Shown: one piece after another, positions 58,658-64,000 of the stretch
Layout of the letters: the number at the start of each line of letters is the position of its first letter
Numbering within the stretch: the first letter of the stretch is position 1
Assembly (NCBI GenBank): GCA_050084985.1
Contig: JBITNC010000001.1
Span: 1,426,001 to 1,490,000, forward strand
Reading direction: 5' to 3'
Length of the DNA stretch: 64,000 nucleotides
Source: Nageia nagi
Lineage: Eukaryota > Pinophyta
Notes under the pieces: model-generated
Databases searched by the model: none
Told to the model about the DNA's origin: nothing
Seen by the model: only the letters and a program-made list of their open reading frames with translations
Position numbers and translations under genes: made by a program

Positions 58658-58669
58658 GCTTTGGTATCA
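58658..58669 (-). other. Decayed primer-binding site of copia D
   Basis: GCTTTGGTATCA differs from GCTCTGATACCA at three positions, all C/T or A/G changes, and directly abuts the 5' LTR. Confidence 0.65.
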
Positions 58670-58992
58670 TGTGAAGATTCTCACGTAGAGAAAATCAAAC
58701 TCAAAAAGGAGAATGCAAGAGCACCATAAAAATAAAGAGAGAAGATGGAATCCTTTGAACTGATCAATCTGAAATGAGAATGGAGCCCAAATAAATAGGG
58801 CAAATACAAGCTAGTGTACAACAACATGCCAACCATGTTTGAAGGTAAAATCCACAAAGTGATAAAGAAGTGGTTATCACAATAGTAAAATCCACAAAGT
58901 GACAAAGAACTGGTTATCACAACAAACTAGCTAGAAATAAGAAGACCTACGAAATAAATAAAATACTCCTAAGTGAACTTAATACTTTAACA
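58670..58992 (-). repeat. 5' LTR of copia D
   Basis: 323 bp. It matches the left LTR but contains a tandem duplication of about 40 bp (58845-58884 and 58885-58922, starting GTAAAATCCACAAAGTGA). Confidence 0.9.
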
Positions 58993-58997
58993 CCAAG

Positions 58998-60129
58998 TTG
59001 CATAAGGAACTACAAAAAATGAAAGAAATAAAAAAGGTTGGAAATATAGAATGATGAGTCCATATAACATGCCTTTTATATCCATTCTTTTCACCTATTT
59101 CCATCTATTCTACTATACCATTTCACACTTCATTTATATTTCTATGTCAAATTTAGGATGTATTTTGACTAATTGTTGAATATGATAGAAAAGATAAGAA
59201 ATTGAGACATATATCTTGATGAACTTGGTAGCTTGTATATTTTAAGTGTTCTTGATGTATATAGAACTACATGAAGAGATGCACCTATCCACTTTCCTTA
59301 TAAGCATTTTTACTAGACATGCAACTAGCTCATAGATTGAAAGCATATGCATGCAATATACAATAAAATTACTAGCATTCCTAGCTAATTAGTGTATTTA
59401 TATTCAACCAAGTACATGTAAAGCACTTATATATCATATATAACTAACTTGTCAAACCAATTATAGCTTGCACTCTACCCAACCAATTAGTATATTTTTG
59501 TCCAATCAAATATACACAACGGCCAATAAAATTGCTAGTCTATCTAGCTAGGTGTACATAAAAATTTACCATCTATAGTTTGAAAAAAAAAAGTAATAAT
59601 TTTTATAGAGATGAAATGAAATACTTGTACCTCTCAAAAATATGTAAACAATATATTGTTGGAAAGAGTTTGAAATGAACATTCCAATAGTGTATAAGCA
59701 TAGAAAAAGGAGCTACATAGAAAATATTATGATGCTTAGAAGTTGACACTTTAACAAGGTTATAACTAAAACTATGCAAGGAAAATAATATTAATAGCAA
59801 TTATAATTAGCTAGTTTTGATTTTCCTACCCATTGAGGATAAACCAATAGTCAATAAAGGAAAAAAAAAACTAAGTATTTAGTAGCATCCTACCTCATTC
59901 TACTTCAAGATAAGTTGGTTTCACATATGAAAAATTAGTTGTAACTATAGATTCTAATTGGAATAAGGTTATATGTGTTGTTTGGTATGAAGATAAAGTT
60001 GTTAGAATCTTTGGAATGAAGTTAGATTAGTTGTTCCAAATTTTTTTTTTTAATTATTTAGTAGACTTTACTTTCCTTGTCTATGTAGGTATTGTATTTG
60101 TAAGTATGGGAGGTCATATGATAGAAGTT
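58998..60129. other. A+T-rich flank, nothing recognised
   Basis: No repeat partner or coherent frame beyond possible continuation of the fragment ending at 52982. Leads into the PPR pseudogene. Confidence 0.4.
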
Positions 60130-60959
60130 AGAAAGTAGATAAGCAAAGCAAGTGGTAGCAACTTACAAGTGTTCCATTAGCATGTGACATCTTAGCATAT
60201 TTACAAGAAGGTATATAAATAAAATCAAAAATAGTAAGAAGTGGTTTTCACTCATATTTCATTGTGATAAATGTTTTAATATACATATATGCTATGTTTG
60301 GGAACATACAAAAATCTCGTAGAGAGGCAACATCTCATGGAATGCAATGATTATAAGATATGCATAGAAGGCTTCATGACAAGGCTCTAATATGTTTTGA
60401 GGGAATGCAATGCAATGATATTGTACCATGTTTACTAGTGTTATTTCTCTATGTTCCAACTTAGCATTCTTGGAAGAGTATGTTGAAATTCACCAAAAAT
60501 TAGTAAAAATGATTTTCATTGTGATATTATCATAGCAAATGCTCTGATAGACATGTTTGCTAAGTTTGGTAATATACACAAAGCCCATGTACTATTTGAC
60601 AAAATAATAGATAGGAACATGTTCTCATGGAATACAATAATTAAAGGATATGTATAGAATGGGTTTCTTAATGAAGCAGTGAAACTTTTTAAGGAAATAC
60701 CTCAAAGATATATAATATCATAAAATGCAATTATCATAGGATATGCAAACAATGGGCATGGTTTAGAGGCTCTCAAGCGTTTTTCAAAAAAACAACTAGT
60801 TTCAGACCAAATTCAATAATTATATTTCAATTGTATGAGCACCTATTATAGCTTTAAAATGGGGCATGAACATTCATGAAAAAATAATTAAATGTGGGTT
60901 TCTTTTGCATGAAAATGTGATAACCCTAATAGATATGTATGGAAAATGTGGGAGCATTA
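60130..60959 (+). pseudogene. Pentatricopeptide repeat (PPR) gene fragment, dead
   Basis: Plus-strand frames spell successive PPR units. LTSVPLACDILAYLQEG is followed by KIVRSGFHSYFIVINVLIYI and YAMFGNIQKSR, then SWNAMIIRYA. A second round reads LAFLEEYVEIHQKLVKM, ANALIDMFAKFGNIHKAHV, LFDKIIDRNMFSWNTIIKGY and IIGYANNGHGLEALKRF, and a third reaches a MYGKCGSI-like end. The alternation is that of PLS-class plant PPR proteins, which edit or process organelle RNA. At least eight stops and several frame changes occur. The sequence breaks off at 60959 where copia E inserted. Whether it was once a gene here or a dispersed copy cannot be told. Confidence 0.85.
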
Positions 60960-60963
60960 AGAT

Positions 60964-61247
60964 TTTTAGAATATCTTACATTATCCCTAACTCCTTAGTA
61001 TTTTCCCTAAAGTCTAAAGCCTAGTATTTAGGAGTTATTATTAAGTATTTAACATATTACTTGTAATTGTTGTTACAACAAGGACATTTGTTTTTAGTGG
61101 TTTAGAATGCTACATATAAAATTGAGTCAAATTTTGTTAGAGTGACAAAAATATTATTATCAATTACTTTTTTTGTCTCTTAATTCTATTCTAAAACTAT
61201 ATATGTATTTTTCTATTCATTCAATATTCAGAACATTACAAAGTTCT
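60964..61247 (+). repeat. 5' LTR of copia E
   Basis: The start TTTTAGAATAT resembles the 3' LTR start TGTTATAATAT at 63990 (9 of 11 bases). The end lies just before the primer site. Both boundaries are approximate by a few bases. Confidence 0.65.
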
Positions 61248-61249
61248 TA

Positions 61250-61261
61250 TGGTATCATAGC
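61250..61261 (+). other. primer-binding site of copia E
   Basis: TGGTATCATAGC differs at one base from the initiator tRNA-Met site TGGTATCAGAGC. Confidence 0.85.
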
Positions 61262-62487
61262 GTTGAAGATCAATTACTGGAATTCAAAATCTTGTGGGTT
61301 TCTTATGAAGGTAAGCTTGGGAGAGGTGACTTGGATACCACCATAAGCCACGTACAATGCAGAAGCAAGGAAGCTAGGCATGTTAAAGAGCCCGCATAGT
61401 GAAAAAGGAGTGCGTGAGAAGGAGACTCACATTTCGTAAAGGAGCACTACGTAAAGGAGATTGAAGCCTACAATCTGCAGGAGTCCGTAGGGAGAAGATC
61501 CGCCATGACGAGCACGGTCGGGCTAAGGTGCATCCAAATAGCCAGTGGCGAGCGAGGTACATGAAAACAAAAGGAGGCCCACATTAGAGATCTATTGTGT
61601 GTGTAAAAAAATATATATGTGCCCAAATTACTGCACACAATGCTAAGAAAAGATCGATATTTATGAGTTTTTCTAAGCAGAGCTACAAGAGGTACATCAA
61701 GACAAGTAGCATTATACAGGCATCATTTATCCACAACAAAAGGGGGGCATCTTTTTTCTTTTTTCCTGCATATCCTCACTTTCTATCAGTGTGGTGGATG
61801 CAACGACTGCATCGTGGAGCTGAGACATAGGGTGCAATGCATGAAATAACCAATGTAAAGGTGCTAGACGTATTCCAAATATCACACCAGTGTTGTGTGA
61901 TGTGCAGGCCTACGTGTGGAGGAGTGTTGTGTATGAGAGAAGACTGCGTGTAAATGCTTATGCATTGTGTGTAACAATGTGTGCGCTCTATTAGTTGATT
62001 TTGAAGTGAGGACCTCGTCAAGAAAGAGAACATAAGCGTGGAAGAAGGCGAAGAATTCCTTGAAGTTAGAAAATCATTATTTGGACTCAAATTTGACAAG
62101 GCTGGTGACTCTGACAATGAGGATATCCAGTTCGAAGCAATCATTGACAAGGCTGAGGAAGTGGTGTAAAATCCTGATGCACTTGAGCACCACCACCGAG
62201 TTGTCTTGAAAGGCGACCTGTGTAAGCCGTGAGCCTGTTGCAAGGATACCAAGACGATATCAATACTGCAAGGTGACATCAGTGACCTACATGCGAGAAG
62301 AAAAGCCAACCCCCGTGAAATTCGTTTTCTGCTTCTGCACATTAATCTTCTGCGGATTGTAGAGAACATCAAAAGATACAAGCATGTATAAGAAAACAAT
62401 TAAAGATTGAGAAGTCCAAGATATAAAGCGTAAAGTGTGCCAACAATAATGAAGATTTTCAATTTTTGAGATAAAAATTGAAGAAAT
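61262..62487 (+). other. 5' leader of copia E with a G+C-richer part
   Basis: No gene is called. From about 61300 to 62260 the base composition is less A+T-rich than the flanks, as in the leaders of copia B and D. Minus-strand ORFs here (61776-62399) are open but serine/threonine-rich without a known motif, and run against the element. Confidence 0.5.
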
Positions 62488-63828
62488 ATGGACTTTATAT
62501 TTGAAGGTTTGGAGGTGCCCAAATTTGATGGGTACAATTAATATTTTTAGAGTAAAATGATGCATTGGTTGATTGCAAAAGAATCACAGGATATAGTTCA
62601 AAAAAGTTATGAAGAACCCTTGAATTAGAGCTTGCTTAAAGGTGAAGAAAAGAAGGAAAAGAAATGAGAGCAACATAACAATTGCTTATCTCTCATGGAT
62701 ATTAGGATAGGTAAGAAAAAGAATATGTTCCCTCTTATAGCAAATTGTAGAACAACCCAAATGGCTTGGAAAGCATTGAAAGATGCTTATGGAGAAGATA
62801 TGCATGACAATATCCAAAATTGTATAAACAAAGAAGAGCCTTATATGAAAGATGAAGCATTTCTTCTTGAAGAAAAGAGAGAATAAGATGAAGAGTGTAT
62901 TATGGAGGAGACATAATTTCAGCCATTTGAAGAGTCTTCCATGGAGGAAGCACAAAAGAAAGAAGACATTCTCATAGAGGATAATGATGATGAGCCAACA
63001 AAAAATTATTGGCAAGATTGCTTTTTTGGCAAAGCAAATGAAGAACAAGAAGAAACACTGGTAATGGAGTGTTGTATGGCTGAAAACTACTAACATGGAG
63101 TAGATCTAAATAATGAAAAGACTCAAGTAATGTGAGATATTGATCCAAGAGAGATAATAAATGAAGAGGAGATGAAGAAAATAAGCTTTATGCTTGATGA
63201 TGAAGCTTATCTCAAGAGAGAGATAGAAAATAATGAGATAGGCATTTTTCAATATGGATCACTTGGTTTGGCTACATGGAATAACAGGAGTTGTCTTGAA
63301 GAGACAACATAATAAAGAAGAACACAAGAAGACTTTTGGCAATCTACTCAAAGAATCATAGAAGGTGATGATATTTTATTTTTTGGCTTTATTATTAATT
63401 ATGCTTATTTGAGTAGATATTTTGTGAATAGGTTTGGTATCTTGAGTCACTTGAACTCAAATGAAAATAAATAAAACTATGTATTATGTAAAGCCATTGT
63501 GATGAGAGAAACTAGGTGTGAAGAACAACACATAGTTGCATATGTAATAGGGCATCTCATGTCCATGTTTGTTTTAATTTTTTGTGTAGAAATTTGTGAG
63601 AGAGTAGTTGGGTATAATCATCAATATGATATGATTAATACATAATCATGTGGAGTATGGACTTGTGATGTAAAAGAAGACTACTTGCAAAGATGGTTCA
63701 AAGACCATAATGAAGATGTGAGAGAGTAGTTATTAAAAACCATAATTGAAGAATATTTTAATGAAGGGGAGCTAATATTCATCAAAAGACACTCAATCAT
63801 TTACATCATGGAGTCATATCAAAGATGA
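62488..63828 (+). pseudogene. Single ORF of copia E: Gag start fused to a long unknown tail
   Basis: ATG 62488 opens MDFIFEGLEVPKFDGYN, the N-terminal signature of copia Gag. The Gag helix TTQMAWKALKDAYGED follows at about residue 90. The same frame then continues, with no indel, to TGA 63826-63828: 447 codons. The tail is very acidic (EEAQKKEDILIEDNDDE) and includes EEMKKISFMLDDEAYLK, NEIGIFQYGSLGLATWN, DDILFFGFIINYAYLSRYF, a hydrophobic IGHLMSMFVLIFCVEIC and WTCDVKEDYLQRWFKDHN. Thirteen in-frame stops lie before the end (62539, 62548, 62626, 62665, 62884, 62914, 63091, 63133, 63310, 63313, 63472, 63643, 63727). No domain is recognised in the tail. Confidence 0.65.
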
Positions 63829-63978
63829 AGTATATCCCACATAAGGAGTGGAAGGAGTGCCACCACACTTTTTTTTGTAATTTTTTATTTTTTGTTGAAA
63901 GATTGGAGGAAACGTAAGAGATTGTGTTTCTTCCAACTTTGTGATGCTTATGACATCATGCAAGATTTCTTTAGCATC

Positions 63979-63989
63979 AAGGGGGAGAA
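63979..63989 (+). other. polypurine tract of copia E
   Basis: AAGGGGGAGAA directly precedes the LTR start TGTTATAATAT. Confidence 0.9.
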
Positions 63990-64000
63990 TGTTATAATAT
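63990..64000 (+). repeat. 3' LTR of copia E, first 11 bases
   Basis: TGTTATAATAT follows the polypurine tract; the rest is outside the window. Confidence 0.75.

Larger units (their letters stand above)
52983..58992 (-). mobile_element. Ty1/copia LTR retrotransposon D
   Basis: LTRs 52983-53266 and 58670-58992 are flanked by perfect CCAAG target duplications (52978-52982 and 58993-58997). The polypurine tract is on the left and a decayed primer site on the right, so the element reads on the minus strand. It contains a full set of copia domains with many stops, and a 1.25-kb leader. Confidence 0.93.
60964..64000 (+). mobile_element. Non-autonomous copia-type element E (3' end beyond window)
   Basis: A short 5' LTR (about 60964-61247) is followed by a tRNA-Met-type primer site, a 1.2-kb leader, one long frame with a copia Gag start, a strong polypurine tract and the first 11 bases of the 3' LTR. 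The interior is about 2.7 kb with no protease, integrase, reverse transcriptase or RNase H. It inserted into a PPR pseudogene. Confidence 0.82.

Noticed and set aside
61776-62399. 207-codon minus-strand ORF in the copia E leader
   Set aside because: It runs against the element, is serine/threonine-rich without a domain, and overlaps other open frames; most likely chance.

Overview
The window looks like an intergenic, repeat-packed stretch of a seed-plant nuclear genome. The evidence is Ty1/copia elements primed by initiator tRNA-Met, a Tat-lineage Ty3/gypsy element with two RNase H domains, an L1-type LINE with a DUF4283 ORF1, a plant mobile domain (PMD) sequence, and patellin-like, kelch-like and pentatricopeptide-repeat (PPR) fragments. 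Most of the DNA is A+T-rich and heavily mutated, with many in-frame stops. That would fit a large, slowly purged genome such as a gymnosperm, but I cannot prove the taxon. I see no intact host gene, no rRNA or tRNA gene and no CRISPR array.

Layout. (1) <1-10971, minus: copia element B. Its 155 visible bases of 3' LTR match the 5' LTR (10483-10971) exactly. Its single gag-pol frame (3646-7569) is broken by three stop codons. Nested inside it at 611-3280 is a young 2.67-kb non-autonomous LTR element with identical 127-bp LTRs and TTGAT target duplications. That small element carries patellin-like and kelch-like host gene pieces. (2) 10985-11567: remnant of another copia (F). (3) 11568-47151, plus: a tandem array of one old copia family (A/C) with three LTRs (11985-15123, 43306-44605, 45820-47136). 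It is split by three later insertions: an ORF1-only L1 inside LTR1 (12494-14325), a pol-deleted gypsy element (16960-22082), and a 19-kb Tat-lineage gypsy on the minus strand (23741-42754).

The Tat element is the most unusual part. Beyond gag-pro-pol (RT, RNase H, second RNase H, integrase) it has about 7.7 kb more. This holds degenerate sense-strand reading frames of unknown function (29890-32222), a short open sense frame (25706-25984), and an antisense PMD gene (26165-28126). (4) 47152-52982: old repeats, including a roughly 0.9-kb direct duplication, one copy of which holds a 493-bp solo LTR, and two minisatellites whose 24- and 27-bp periods create a spurious 192-codon ORF.

(5) 52983-58992, minus: copia D with CCAAG target duplications and a decayed polyprotein. 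(6) 60130-60959, plus: a PPR pseudogene cut by (7) copia E (60964 to beyond the end). E is non-autonomous: one 447-codon frame joins a copia Gag start to a long tail of unknown function, with no pol. Its 3' LTR begins 11 bases before the window ends.

The order of events can be read from the nesting. The A/C array is oldest. The LINE, gypsy and Tat elements entered it later. Copia B and the host-gene-carrying element inside it are the youngest. Coordinates of domains inside decayed elements are approximate. LTR, target-duplication, primer-site and polypurine-tract coordinates were read directly.
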